This document shows, piece by piece, positions 33,777-41,618 of a DNA stretch of 41,694 bases (within the stretch, counting starts at the first letter, position 1; each line of letters begins with the position of its first letter). Source of the DNA: an uncultured Alphaproteobacteria bacterium. GTDB lineage: Bacteria > Pseudomonadota > Alphaproteobacteria > Rs-D84. Position numbers and translations under genes: made by a program. The stretch is from the NCBI GenBank assembly GCA_934272785.1, contig CAKQSE010000010.1, positions 1-41,694 of the forward strand, written 5' to 3'. Under the pieces are notes generated by a model, which did no database searches, was not told the DNA's origin, and saw nothing but the letters and a program-made list of their open reading frames with translations.

Positions 33777-33787
33777 GGGGGAAAAAT

Positions 33788-34261
33788 ATGTTTTGGCAAA
33801 TCTTTTTCATTATACTGTTGGCCATCGCATTGTGGTGTGCGTGGCAGATATCCATGGCCGACCTGCGCCGTCGTATTATCCCAGACGCATATTTGTGGCC
33901 ACTGTTGCTGATTGGCGCATTGATTGTAACATGGTCACCGTTTTGGCCAATTGGTCCATATATGGCAACCGTCGGGGCGGCATTTGGATATGCACTGGCG
34001 GCAATTGTCGGTTTTGCATTTGACTGGGTGCGTCGCCGTAAAAACCCAGACGCCGACACGCCAATCGGCATGGGCGACATAAAATTGATTGCAACAGGCG
34101 GCCTGTGGATGGGCCCCCAGGGATTGGGCCTGGCACTGATATTCGCATGCGTCGGTGGCGCAGTATGGTCCCGCGTGAATCACAAACGCTATATCCCATT
34201 TGCACCGTTCTTTATTGGTGGCGCAATTTTGTCTTTAATCACAATGACCTTTTTGATATAA
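33788..34261 (+). CDS. Prepilin peptidase, A24 family, short form (157 aa)
   Basis: Membrane aspartyl protease that processes type IV prepilin-like leader peptides. The two catalytic Asp are in place: D25 in MADLRRRIIPDAY and D97 in PIGMGDIKL (the GxGD motif). Four or five hydrophobic segments are visible (about 5-22, 36-50, 57-80, 110-127, 138-156). There is no N-terminal methylation domain, so it is the CpaA/TadV-like short form. AAGGGGG precedes the ATG. No pilin, ATPase or secretin gene is in the window; the next four genes encode exported proteins starting 27 nt after this stop. Confidence 0.88.
   Translation: MFWQIFFIILLAIALWCAWQISMADLRRRIIPDAYLWPLLLIGALIVTWSPFWPIGPYMATVGAAFGYALAAIVGFAFDWVRRRKNPDADTPIGMGDIKLIATGGLWMGPQGLGLALIFACVGGAVWSRVNHKRYIPFAPFFIGGAILSLITMTFLI
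34253..34261 (+). promoter_or_regulatory. Possible internal extended -10 of the exported-protein operon
   Basis: TGATATAAT overlaps the stop of the prepilin peptidase. A start near 34268 would put AAGGGG and ATG 34289 in a short leader. No good -35. Confidence 0.35.
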
Positions 34262-34288
34262 TGGGCTCAGACAAGGGGATTATTGGAA

Positions 34289-35176
34289 ATGAGAATGTAT
34301 ATAATATCTGCTCTCTGCACTCTTTTTACTGGTGGTGCATTGGCGGCAACACAGTATGTGAATTCTGCACCAAAACCTGTATCACCCCAGGGGTTGATTC
34401 AGAACGTCCAGAATTATTCATCAAACCCATTTTGGTCCCCAAACAGCCCATATAACCAACGTATGCCACAACCGGTATATGTCCAGGGTACCGACGTTGA
34501 TACCGGTGATTGCCAACGGGTTGTGTCGGCATTGGTTGCGTCTTACTGCGCACAAAATAACAACTGTATTGATACAAAATTGGACGACGTACGTCCGACA
34601 TTGACCGTGCAATTGGCCAGTATTTCTGGGCATAACTATGTAACACCATGCGCTGGATTTATTGATTCTGAATTCAAGACATATCGTGACAACAATACCA
34701 TCGCCGCACCGCGTGCAAATGGCGTAACCGCATTTCCGGCGGCGACCCAGCCGGTAAAAACCAATACTGATTCTGTGATACAGATTCAAAACCCATATGC
34801 GCCCAAGGCACCAGATTGGGCAACAGAAATGATGGAACGTGACCAGGAATTAAAGCAATTGCAATCACAAAATGGGGCCGGCAATGAACGCGTTGTAAAA
34901 ATGGATTTTCCAACGACAATCGCCGACATTTCTTTCCAAGAACGGATGGAGAACGCGGCCGCTGGATACGAACCATACAAGGACGCATCGGCATATCAAC
35001 AGTTAAAACTGGAATCCGAAGAAACCTACCTGCAACGCATGGAACAGCGTCGCGCAGCATGGTGCAATACATATTGGGCGCAACTGGCGGTAATAGAATC
35101 AGATTTGGCTGCACTGCGTGATTGCCAGACCTGCGGGATAAAATTTGCCGACTGTAAAACACAGGGTGCCTATTGA
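34289..35176 (+). CDS. Exported hypothetical protein with the ENAAAGYEP block (295 aa)
   Basis: Signal peptide MRMYIISALCTLFTGGALAA, then TQYVNS. The mature part has a Pro/Asn-rich stretch (about 25-70), a Cys-containing domain (about 75-135: DCQRVV, YCAQNNNC, PCAGF), a variable linker, and a block at about 207-252 with ENAAAGYEPYKDASAY (221-236) that is clearly related to a block in the GH108 protein at 38090-39160. A Cys-rich helical end (WCNTYW, DCQTCGIKFADC) follows. ATG 34289 has AAGGGG about 11 nt upstream; TTG 34283 and ATG 34295 are alternatives. The stop overlaps the next start (TGATG). Function unknown. Confidence 0.8.
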   Translation: MRMYIISALCTLFTGGALAATQYVNSAPKPVSPQGLIQNVQNYSSNPFWSPNSPYNQRMPQPVYVQGTDVDTGDCQRVVSALVASYCAQNNNCIDTKLDDVRPTLTVQLASISGHNYVTPCAGFIDSEFKTYRDNNTIAAPRANGVTAFPAATQPVKTNTDSVIQIQNPYAPKAPDWATEMMERDQELKQLQSQNGAGNERVVKMDFPTTIADISFQERMENAAAGYEPYKDASAYQQLKLESEETYLQRMEQRRAAWCNTYWAQLAVIESDLAALRDCQTCGIKFADCKTQGAY

Positions 35177-36354
35177 TGAAACGGTATGCATACATTTTTA
35201 TTTTATCAACACTAATTGCTGGCAGCACCTGGGCCGAGGGACTGCCCGGAATTGTCAATGATGGCACCTGGGTTCAAAAGACCCGCACACAAACATACAC
35301 CGTTGGCGAGGACGGTTCAAGTTTATTATATCGTAACAAGCCCACAGGCATGCACACAACCGAACCCAGAACCCCGGGTTCTAAGCTATCCTATACAGAC
35401 GAAAGCATTTCTGCAAGGGCCAGAACAAACCCCACGTCTGCATCTGGTGGCGCGGGCGGTTCCACACCAACACCAGGTTCAAACACAACCCCCAATCCGA
35501 CACCGGCTTCTGGTGGAACTGGGGGGGCGGGTGGAAACGCACCAAAACAAACGGTAAAAAGCAAATGGCAAGGCAAGTCAACGATGGGCAAGGTCGGTGC
35601 AGGTGTCGGCGTTGCAGTTGGGGCACTGGGAGTATATGAGGCAACATCCGGTCAGGGTGAACATACTTGGGGAAATGTCATAGGTGGGGCCGTTAGCGGT
35701 GCGGTTGGTGGCGCATCATTTGGCGTCTGGGGCGCGGCAATTGGTGCCACCGTTGGCGGTGTTATCGCTGGTTCGCAACTGTTTTCTGAAACAGATTGCG
35801 ATCATGATCCAGTTACTGGCAAATTTACATGCTGCAACACATTGTTTACCAAGGGCGAACGCCTGGCCGACATCGGCGATTATATGTTTTGCAAGGTCGA
35901 GGCATCTGGCAAAGTGCCGGCCCAATACGGCGTCCGTCAATGTCTGCAAGGCGGGAAAGCCACTGAATCATCATGGTGGGACGGCCTATGGGAAGATGAC
36001 GCTTGGTCCCCCGAGTGCAAGTTCAGATTCTGTGGTGACGCGCCTGTCAAGGGTCTGAATACAACAAACCTTATTACATATACCCCGGACACCAACAAAT
36101 TCTGTTGGAATTGGGACTGTGCCGCCGGATATGTAAAAAAGGGGAATACGTGCGAAGAAATGGCACAAGTCGCCACAGATCCATCACAACCACAAGCCCC
36201 CAGTGTTGACGCGCAACTGTACCAGGGTGCTATTGCCCAGCTAGAGGCGAACCGTGCCCGTATCCAAGAAATATGCGGGCCAAATCCAAATGGCACCACG
36301 GCAGCGACAACGCAAGCGGCAGGAACAACCCAACAATCAACGAATAAAAAATAA
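35176..36354 (+). CDS. Exported protein with glycine-zipper hairpin and Cys-rich C-terminus (392 aa)
   Basis: Signal peptide MKRYAYIFILSTLIAGSTWA before EGLPG. A Gly/Thr/Pro-rich linker (about 85-130, GGAGGSTPTPG-type) precedes a strongly hydrophobic glycine-zipper segment (about 138-200: GKVGAGVGVAVGALGVYEA, then GGAVSGAVGGASFGVWGAA, GATVGGVIAGSQ). The remainder (about 205-330) contains many Cys (CDHDP, CCNTL, FCKVE, QCLQGG, ECKFRFCGD, CWNWDCAAGY, TCEE). The zipper suggests membrane insertion or oligomerisation, as in glycine-zipper outer-membrane proteins. Start overlaps the upstream stop. No family recognised. Confidence 0.78.
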   Translation: MKRYAYIFILSTLIAGSTWAEGLPGIVNDGTWVQKTRTQTYTVGEDGSSLLYRNKPTGMHTTEPRTPGSKLSYTDESISARARTNPTSASGGAGGSTPTPGSNTTPNPTPASGGTGGAGGNAPKQTVKSKWQGKSTMGKVGAGVGVAVGALGVYEATSGQGEHTWGNVIGGAVSGAVGGASFGVWGAAIGATVGGVIAGSQLFSETDCDHDPVTGKFTCCNTLFTKGERLADIGDYMFCKVEASGKVPAQYGVRQCLQGGKATESSWWDGLWEDDAWSPECKFRFCGDAPVKGLNTTNLITYTPDTNKFCWNWDCAAGYVKKGNTCEEMAQVATDPSQPQAPSVDAQLYQGAIAQLEANRARIQEICGPNPNGTTAATTQAAGTTQQSTNKK

Positions 36355-36356
36355 AC

Positions 36357-38093
36357 ATGTCTGCACACAGATTTATTTGCGCGTTTTTTACAATATTTGT
36401 GTTGGGTTCTGCTGCACATGCGGCGGCGATTGATGTCCCGGTGGCGCAAATTGATACCGATGGATTTGTTTCTGCAGATGAAATATTAAACCGCACGCCC
36501 GATGATACAAAATGCGCAACGGCCGTGTTTGCAAACGCATTGGCACAAACCGCCAGCAGTGTATCAGAAACAGACCACGAAACCGTGATTCAACAATGGA
36601 TACAGACGACTTTTTCATCCGGCCCGGTGTTGACAGCGGTCCTGGAATGTCCCGAAATTTCAGGGGTTCCCGAAAATGAAACGGTAAAGTTTTTGCCGAT
36701 ACAATACACATTTCCGGGCGGGCGCGAAATCGTTATCAATTATGAAACCCAGCCCAAGATTTTAAAGCAACGTCTGTTACTGGCGAACAAGCGCGGCGTC
36801 AACAATTTAGACGCCAGTCCGCGCATTGATGACAATTCTGTTTGGACCAACACCGATCCGGCGTGGTATGCAATTATGGTTGTGCAGCATGGCGCACTGG
36901 ACGAATTTGCCGCCACCGGTAAAAATCACACGATTTCATTACAGTATATCAAGGATAATATTGACGACCTGTATCCGAAAAATGGCGACTGCACCAGTCG
37001 CAGTGCAATCGCCAACGATAATGATTTAATAAACCTGGCCATGCATCGAACGGTCGGTCTGGGTGACGATGATACAAACGATTACTATGTCGCCGGCGAT
37101 ATAAATTTACAGTGGATTTCGTATCTGGAAATTGCGGCGGACGTTGCAATTACTGTTGTGACGGCGGGCGGCGGCGCGGTGGCACTGGGCGCGACCAAGG
37201 CGGTTCGTGCATCACGCACATTGAAAAATTTAACAACCACCATAAAAACACTTTCCAAGTCAGAAAAGGTTCGTGATTATATTCGCCTGTCCCAGCGATA
37301 CACCCGCGCCGCCGACGAATTAAAAAAGATTGATCGCGTCAAAGACGCCGCCGCATATGAACGCAAATCGTCCGAGGTAAAACGCCTGGGCCAGAATATG
37401 CGCCAAATGGAACGCGCCGAAGAAGACGTAAAAAAATACAAACAGGCCACCGACAGTTTTGGTGAAATCAACAAGTATCGTCGCGCACTGCGCAGTCTGC
37501 ACACCGCCCAACGCGGTAACATTGTGGCACGCGGATGGCGCGCATTACGCGCGGCAAACACCGGCAACAAAATGTTATCACGCGGCGCACGTATCGCACG
37601 CAGCAGCAGCACATCTGGTCGTATCCGTGATTGGATGTTTAATTCCACAATGCGCAATCTGGGCATGTTAGCCAAGATGGAATCCGCCGGTGGTCTGTTA
37701 TACGGCGCACTGAAATTCGCAGGCGACATGTATGACTGGACCGAAACCAGCACCGGCGAATTCACCAATGGCGTTGATTTTGCGCCGCTGTTATTGCTGT
37801 CTGCGGACGATATCCCGGGCCAGGAAAACGTCGTGAATTACGGCATGTGGCTGATGTGGGCGGGCGACAGTATCAGCGCGGCCGACGATGATGCGGCATA
37901 CCTCCAGGCGATGGATACCGCCGCAAAGTTTTACCAGGATTTATCCGAAACCCAGGACGATGAAAACAACCACGCATGCGATGTTGATATTTATGTTGTG
38001 CGTCCAATTCTGCAAAATCCTGGGACCGACAATACCGCAATTTACTATTTGATTATGAACGATGTTCCATGGACAACACACCCGGATGAATGA
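36357..38093 (+). CDS. Large exported hypothetical protein (578 aa)
   Basis: Signal peptide MSAHRFICAFFTIFVLGSAAHA before AAIDV. The N-terminal half (about 25-245) is a soluble domain with few Cys. At about 252-275 there is a hydrophobic Gly/Ala segment (ADVAITVVTAGGGAVALGAT), followed by a basic helical region (about 280-430, KSEKVRDYIRLSQRYTRAAD, RQMERAEEDVKKYKQATDS) with coiled-coil character, and a C-terminal domain ending TTHPDE. No catalytic motif was recognised. It starts 2 nt after the previous stop with no clear ribosome binding site, and its own stop overlaps the muramidase start (ATGA), so translation is coupled. Confidence 0.78.
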   Translation: MSAHRFICAFFTIFVLGSAAHAAAIDVPVAQIDTDGFVSADEILNRTPDDTKCATAVFANALAQTASSVSETDHETVIQQWIQTTFSSGPVLTAVLECPEISGVPENETVKFLPIQYTFPGGREIVINYETQPKILKQRLLLANKRGVNNLDASPRIDDNSVWTNTDPAWYAIMVVQHGALDEFAATGKNHTISLQYIKDNIDDLYPKNGDCTSRSAIANDNDLINLAMHRTVGLGDDDTNDYYVAGDINLQWISYLEIAADVAITVVTAGGGAVALGATKAVRASRTLKNLTTTIKTLSKSEKVRDYIRLSQRYTRAADELKKIDRVKDAAAYERKSSEVKRLGQNMRQMERAEEDVKKYKQATDSFGEINKYRRALRSLHTAQRGNIVARGWRALRAANTGNKMLSRGARIARSSSTSGRIRDWMFNSTMRNLGMLAKMESAGGLLYGALKFAGDMYDWTETSTGEFTNGVDFAPLLLLSADDIPGQENVVNYGMWLMWAGDSISAADDDAAYLQAMDTAAKFYQDLSETQDDENNHACDVDIYVVRPILQNPGTDNTAIYYLIMNDVPWTTHPDE

Positions 38094-39160
38094 TGTATAA
38101 ATTGACCGCAATTTTAACCGCTGTTTTATTTTCTGGACACGCATTTGGGGCCAGTCTGTTGACCGCCGGTTCTTTTCCAAAAACCGCCGCCGATGCGACG
38201 TTCAACGCGCGCACTGAAAATGCCGCCGCCGGTTATGAACCGTTCAAGGACACATCCGCATACGACCCATTGATACTGGAAGCAGAAGAGAAAGAATACG
38301 AACGCCAAATCAATCGCATGACCGCAATTGCGGACCAAGATGCAATGACAATGACGCCCGCCGAATATTGCAACAAATATCCAACCGATACATTACGTTG
38401 CACACAAACACCAACAACATTTGCAGACGTTGTCGCAATTGCCGATGCTCCCGCACCAGTGGTTCCAACACCCACACCAAACCAACTCATAACACCACCG
38501 GTGCAAACACCGCAACCAATTGCATCTGTCACCGAGGAAGAGGCGTCACCGTATAACAACCGTTTGCGCGGTCAGAAATGCACACCGCCTGCACGCAGTA
38601 ACTGGTTTCCGAACAAAATTCTAACCACCGGGAAATACGAATCTATCGACTCGGCTTTTGAAAAGGGGATGATTACAATCTTTCGCAAAGAGGGCGGCTG
38701 TGCCAGTGTTCGTGGCGACCGCGGTGGCTATACATGCTATGGTATTTCATCGGTGGCAAACCCTGATGTAGACATGCGCACATTGACCCGCGGTGGTGCC
38801 GAAGATATTGCATACCAGCGTTATTATGCAAAATATAACATGGATAAATTACCGGACTCTGTGCGTGGCGACGTCTTGCAGGCCGGCTGGGGCAGTGGCC
38901 CCGTCACCGGAATCAATCTGTTCCGCGGGATGTTCAACCTGAAAAAGAACGGCCGCGTTGACGCCGATTTGATTGCCGCCGCCGAAAATTACCAGGGCGA
39001 TTTGCATAACGATTTCTTGAACGTATTGCGCGATCATTATGTCGCCGTTTCCAAGCGCGGTGAAAACGGTCGTTTCCTGAAAGGTTGGATGGAGGGCGTT
39101 CGTCTGTTCCGTGAAAACGGCTGTCTGGTAGAGCCCGCCACCCCACTATACAGAAATTAA
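38090..39160 (+). CDS. Exported GH108-type muramidase with ENAAAGYEP block (356 aa)
   Basis: Probable peptidoglycan-cleaving lysozyme. Signal peptide of about 20 residues (MMYKLTAILTAVLFSGHAFG), then the shared block at about 29-75 (ENAAAGYEPFKDTSAY at 43-58), a Pro/Thr-rich linker (about 118-150), and a glycoside hydrolase family 108 domain (about 185-345). The domain carries the EGG catalytic motif (E201 in FRKEGGCASVRGDRGGYTCYGIS), LTRGGAEDIAYQRYYAKYN, and a C-terminal part resembling the PG-binding module (VLQAGWGSGPVTGINLFRG). C204 and C216 flank the active site and could form a disulfide, which fits an exported form. Phage homologues normally have no signal peptide. Start overlaps the upstream stop; last gene of the operon. 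Confidence 0.85.
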   Translation: MMYKLTAILTAVLFSGHAFGASLLTAGSFPKTAADATFNARTENAAAGYEPFKDTSAYDPLILEAEEKEYERQINRMTAIADQDAMTMTPAEYCNKYPTDTLRCTQTPTTFADVVAIADAPAPVVPTPTPNQLITPPVQTPQPIASVTEEEASPYNNRLRGQKCTPPARSNWFPNKILTTGKYESIDSAFEKGMITIFRKEGGCASVRGDRGGYTCYGISSVANPDVDMRTLTRGGAEDIAYQRYYAKYNMDKLPDSVRGDVLQAGWGSGPVTGINLFRGMFNLKKNGRVDADLIAAAENYQGDLHNDFLNVLRDHYVAVSKRGENGRFLKGWMEGVRLFRENGCLVEPATPLYRN

Positions 39161-39167
39161 ATTCCCA

Positions 39168-39196
39168 TTGTATTTTTATTCATAAATATTTATAAT
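39168..39196 (+). promoter_or_regulatory. Promoter of the 105-residue exported-protein gene
   Basis: TTGTAT (39168-39173), a 17-bp spacer and a perfect TATAAT (39191-39196). Start near 39203. AGGGGAAC lies ahead of the ATG. Confidence 0.7.
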
Positions 39197-39234
39197 ACCC
39201 ATAACAAGATAACACAAGGCAGGGGAACAAACAC

Positions 39235-39552
39235 ATGAAAAAATTATTATTGGCAATAATCGTTATCGGCACATCGATTTGCACCGCAAACGCATACCAG
39301 GTTTTATCGTCCAAGGAACTGGGCAAAAACGACGCCCGCAATCAGAACGTCGTTGTAAAATGCACAACCGACACGGGCCAGATTTCAAACCAGACATGCA
39401 GTCTGCGTCGCTATGTAAAATGCACGGGCACCGCAACAACCAAGAAATGTAACGGATGGCAACCGTGGCGCGACCTGCGCAACCCGTCATCAGAATATTC
39501 TGATTGGCGCAGTGGCGCATCGGCATGCTGTCGTGAAATGGGATTACGATAA
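39235..39552 (+). CDS. Small exported Cys-rich protein (105 aa)
   Basis: Signal peptide MKKLLLAIIVIGTSICTANA before YQVLSS. The mature part of 85 residues is basic and has seven Cys (KCTTDTGQ, QTCSLRRYVKCTGTATTKKC, ACCREMG), so it is probably a disulfide-stabilised periplasmic or extracellular domain. It has its own promoter, good ribosome binding site and a terminator. No family recognised. Its position between two sets of exported-protein genes, both including a peptidoglycan hydrolase, suggests a related envelope role; an inhibitor or adaptor is possible but unproven. Confidence 0.78.
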   Translation: MKKLLLAIIVIGTSICTANAYQVLSSKELGKNDARNQNVVVKCTTDTGQISNQTCSLRRYVKCTGTATTKKCNGWQPWRDLRNPSSEYSDWRSGASACCREMGLR

Positions 39553-39579
39553 AAAACGCGCCATCGGCGCGTTTTTTTT
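39551..39579. terminator. Bidirectional terminator between convergent exported-protein genes
   Basis: AAAAAACGCGCC-ATC-GGCGCGTTTTTTTT. It begins at the stop of the 105-residue gene and ends 2 nt before the minus-strand stop (39581). Confidence 0.9.
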
Positions 39580-39580
39580 A

Positions 39581-40396
39581 CTATTTTTTACCCTGTATAA
39601 TCGCATTGTAATATCTGTATAACTCTTTGGTCACAGATGAAATGTCGCGGAACCACGGACCGGTATTGGTCGCACAATAAGAGCCCGAGCATGCCAAACT
39701 GTTCAAATCCTTTTTACCTGATTCTACCTTGCGACGCAGTGTTTGGGCCTGGCTGGCGATGCTGTCCGACACGGCCGGGAACGACATCCATTTCCCGGGT
39801 CCGCCCAGGCCCGCAATATTGTTCTTTGTCTGGGCCAGTGATGATGTTCCGCGCCCAGATTCATACAACGATATGGCCGCAGAAATAAACGGATTTAAAT
39901 GCTTTTCCTGGGCCTGGGCCAAAAACACCGGCCCCATATCCTGCAATTTGCTGGGGACATTTCTTTTTGCACGACGCGCAACCGCCTTGTTAAACGCCTG
40001 GCTGAACGCATCGGGATCGATATCCGAAAAATCAGTTTTATACAATAAAGTTGAATATTGCAGCGGATTAAAATTCGTCCGCTTTGGTTCGGTCATAATC
40101 GTGTATATAAATGTCTCGCACGCTTCGGTATCGTCGCCCCATACATTCTTGCAAATCTGGGCCAGGTCCGCCTGGGTAACACATCCAGCAGTATCGGAAG
40201 AGCCAGATTCATCATTCACCACCAACAGCGCGAACAGCTCATCATATGCTGGTTGCATGTCCGGGTTCTGCTGCACCAGTTCGTCGCGCATTTCAATCAG
40301 TTTTCCCGATGAAATACAATAAACGCTGGAATCCGCGGCGCGCACAGGTGACGCAACGCAGGCCAGTAAAGTAAAGAATAATAATTTTCGCATCAT
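39581..40396 (-). CDS. Exported glucosaminidase-domain protein (271 aa)
   Basis: Probable peptidoglycan hydrolase. Signal peptide MMRKLLFFTLLACVASPVRA before ADSSVYC. The first half (about 25-125) is a Cys-containing region (YCISSG, GCVTQADLAQICKNVW, ACETF). The second half (about 155-265) matches the mannosyl-glycoprotein endo-beta-N-acetylglucosaminidase/GH73 pattern: KHLNPFISAAISLYESGRG with its likely catalytic Glu, then KNNIAGLGGPGKWMSFP. ATG 40396 overlaps the stop of the upstream gene (ATGA); GAGG lies about 10 nt upstream. ATG 40393 is equally possible. It pairs with the GH108 muramidase on the other strand: two different bond specificities in one locus. Confidence 0.8.
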   Translation of the reverse strand: MMRKLLFFTLLACVASPVRAADSSVYCISSGKLIEMRDELVQQNPDMQPAYDELFALLVVNDESGSSDTAGCVTQADLAQICKNVWGDDTEACETFIYTIMTEPKRTNFNPLQYSTLLYKTDFSDIDPDAFSQAFNKAVARRAKRNVPSKLQDMGPVFLAQAQEKHLNPFISAAISLYESGRGTSSLAQTKNNIAGLGGPGKWMSFPAVSDSIASQAQTLRRKVESGKKDLNSLACSGSYCATNTGPWFRDISSVTKELYRYYNAIIQGKK

Positions 40397-41340
40397 TGAT
40401 TCAGTGCCTCGCTGCATTGTGTTGCAATTTGGTATGCCTGGTTCAGTGTGGATATCTGCTGGGCATTAAATATGGTTGCAACCCCGCTGGTTATTGTGGC
40501 ACCCGCCGCCAGGATATTGCTGGCCGTGTTCAGATTTTTTTCCTTTGCCATGCCGGCATCGGTATCGTCAGAACGAATTTTATCACTGTTGGCGGTCGCG
40601 CTAACTATTGTGCCACTGGCACCAACCGCAATGCCGATTCCGCTGGTCGTTGCGGCACTTTTGGCCAGGCTGTCAATCTTGTCCACATTTAACAGTTCGT
40701 AATTACGGCACGCCGATATAATACCTTCCATTTTTTGCAATGTCGCCGCATCGACAGAATTTATTTGCGCCTGCATCTTGGAATCTTGCAGGTCTTTGAT
40801 AGAACTGACACAACTGGCCAGTTGCGTCCGTAAATCTTGGTCCGTGCGATTGTTTGCCGCAATGATTGTCCCCGCAATACTCGTTGCAGTATTTCCCGCC
40901 ATCAGCCCCGTGCGCCAATTTCCCAAATTTTTAGATTTTTGTTCCAGTTGATTCTGTTCCTGGGTTGACTTTGACATTCCACGCACCAGTGCCATCGTTC
41001 CTTCGATAAAATCTTGGCCCTGGTCAATGGTCATGCCGGAATTATTGGAACGCGCCTCGCGCTGTTTTACATCATTGATCAGTTTTTCAATTTGTTTGTC
41101 CACACCTGCCTTGGCAATACCAACCGCCGTGGCCCCAACGCCCGCCGCCGTGCCAACCGCAGTAACCGCGGTATTGACCTGGGCCATGGTTTTCATGGAT
41201 TTAAACGACTGTGATATTCTGTCACAATTTAGCCGCGCATTTTCTATTGCAACCATGGGTTCCAGTGGCGTCGCGAAACACGGCGCAGTGCCCACCAGGG
41301 CAGGTATGCAAAATACGTATATATTAAACAGCCTTTTCAT
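40393..41340 (-). CDS. Exported helical protein with glycine-zipper segments (315 aa)
   Basis: Signal peptide of about 24 residues (MKRLFNIYVFCIPALVGTAP, CFA) before TPLEPM. The mature protein is mostly helical, with three or four Gly/Ala/Thr zipper segments (about 57-78 VGTAAGVGATAVGIAKAG, 148-162 NTATSIAGTIIAANN, 231-248 TSGIGIAVGASGTIVSA, 275-290 NILAAGATITSGVATIF) separated by polar helical stretches. Four Cys are in the mature part. Composition recalls the glycine-zipper protein at 35176-36354, but no direct homology is visible. No Shine-Dalgarno: the TATAAT at 41349-41354 ends 8 nt before the ATG, so the message is likely leaderless. Its stop overlaps the next gene. Unknown function. 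Confidence 0.78.
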   Translation of the reverse strand: MKRLFNIYVFCIPALVGTAPCFATPLEPMVAIENARLNCDRISQSFKSMKTMAQVNTAVTAVGTAAGVGATAVGIAKAGVDKQIEKLINDVKQREARSNNSGMTIDQGQDFIEGTMALVRGMSKSTQEQNQLEQKSKNLGNWRTGLMAGNTATSIAGTIIAANNRTDQDLRTQLASCVSSIKDLQDSKMQAQINSVDAATLQKMEGIISACRNYELLNVDKIDSLAKSAATTSGIGIAVGASGTIVSATANSDKIRSDDTDAGMAKEKNLNTASNILAAGATITSGVATIFNAQQISTLNQAYQIATQCSEALNQ

Positions 41341-41348
41341 AATATAAA

Positions 41349-41360
41349 ATTATATCATAA
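41349..41360 (-). promoter_or_regulatory. Extended -10 giving a nearly leaderless message
   Basis: TTATGATATAAT on the minus strand, identical over 12 bp to 103-114 and 33737-33748. The start is expected at about 41341-41342, next to ATG 41340. The -35 region (TTTAAA) is weak. Confidence 0.5.
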
Positions 41361-41432
41361 AATCGCATAGTTTAAATAAAAAAAGACGGAGCAATTTCCT
41401 TATTTTTGTGGTGGCTTCCATTTTATATCAAA

Positions 41433-41493
41433 AAAATCGCCACAAGGGCGATTTGATTCTTGGTGGAGCTGATGGGATTGGCTTCGCCGACCT
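41433..41493 (-). pseudogene. Duplicated tRNA-Ala 3' end with terminator
   Basis: Positions 41433-41477 are identical over 45 bp to 41591-41635: the hairpin terminator, CCA end, acceptor strand and half of the T stem of tRNA-Ala. The next 10 bases differ, then CGACCT matches again. There is no 5' tRNA half, so it cannot fold as a tRNA. Confidence 0.65.
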
Positions 41494-41591
41494 TGCAAAA
41501 TTTGCTAACGCAAACCGGCATACTCCCGTCTGCCTTTTTGCGGCGGTACAAACCCACGTCTCGTGTGTTTTCGTCCCATCCGCCAAAAATA

Positions 41592-41612
41592 AAATCGCCA
41601 CAAGGGCGATTT
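41592..41612 (-). terminator. Terminator of tRNA-Ala
   Basis: On the minus strand, AAATCGCC-CTTGT-GGCGATTT, then TATTTTT. An identical hairpin is in the duplicate at 41434-41454. Confidence 0.75.
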
Positions 41613-41618
41613 GATTCT

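Noticed and set aside
33279..33911. 210-codon plus-strand ORF opposite gcrA
   Set aside because: Hydrophobic Ala/Gly/Phe shadow of the Lys/Ala-rich GcrA linker; overlaps the divergent promoters.
33788..39160. Prophage lysis cassette, because of the GH108 lysozyme
   Set aside because: No holin, spanin, structural or integrase genes; the lysozyme has a signal peptide and sits with other exported proteins.
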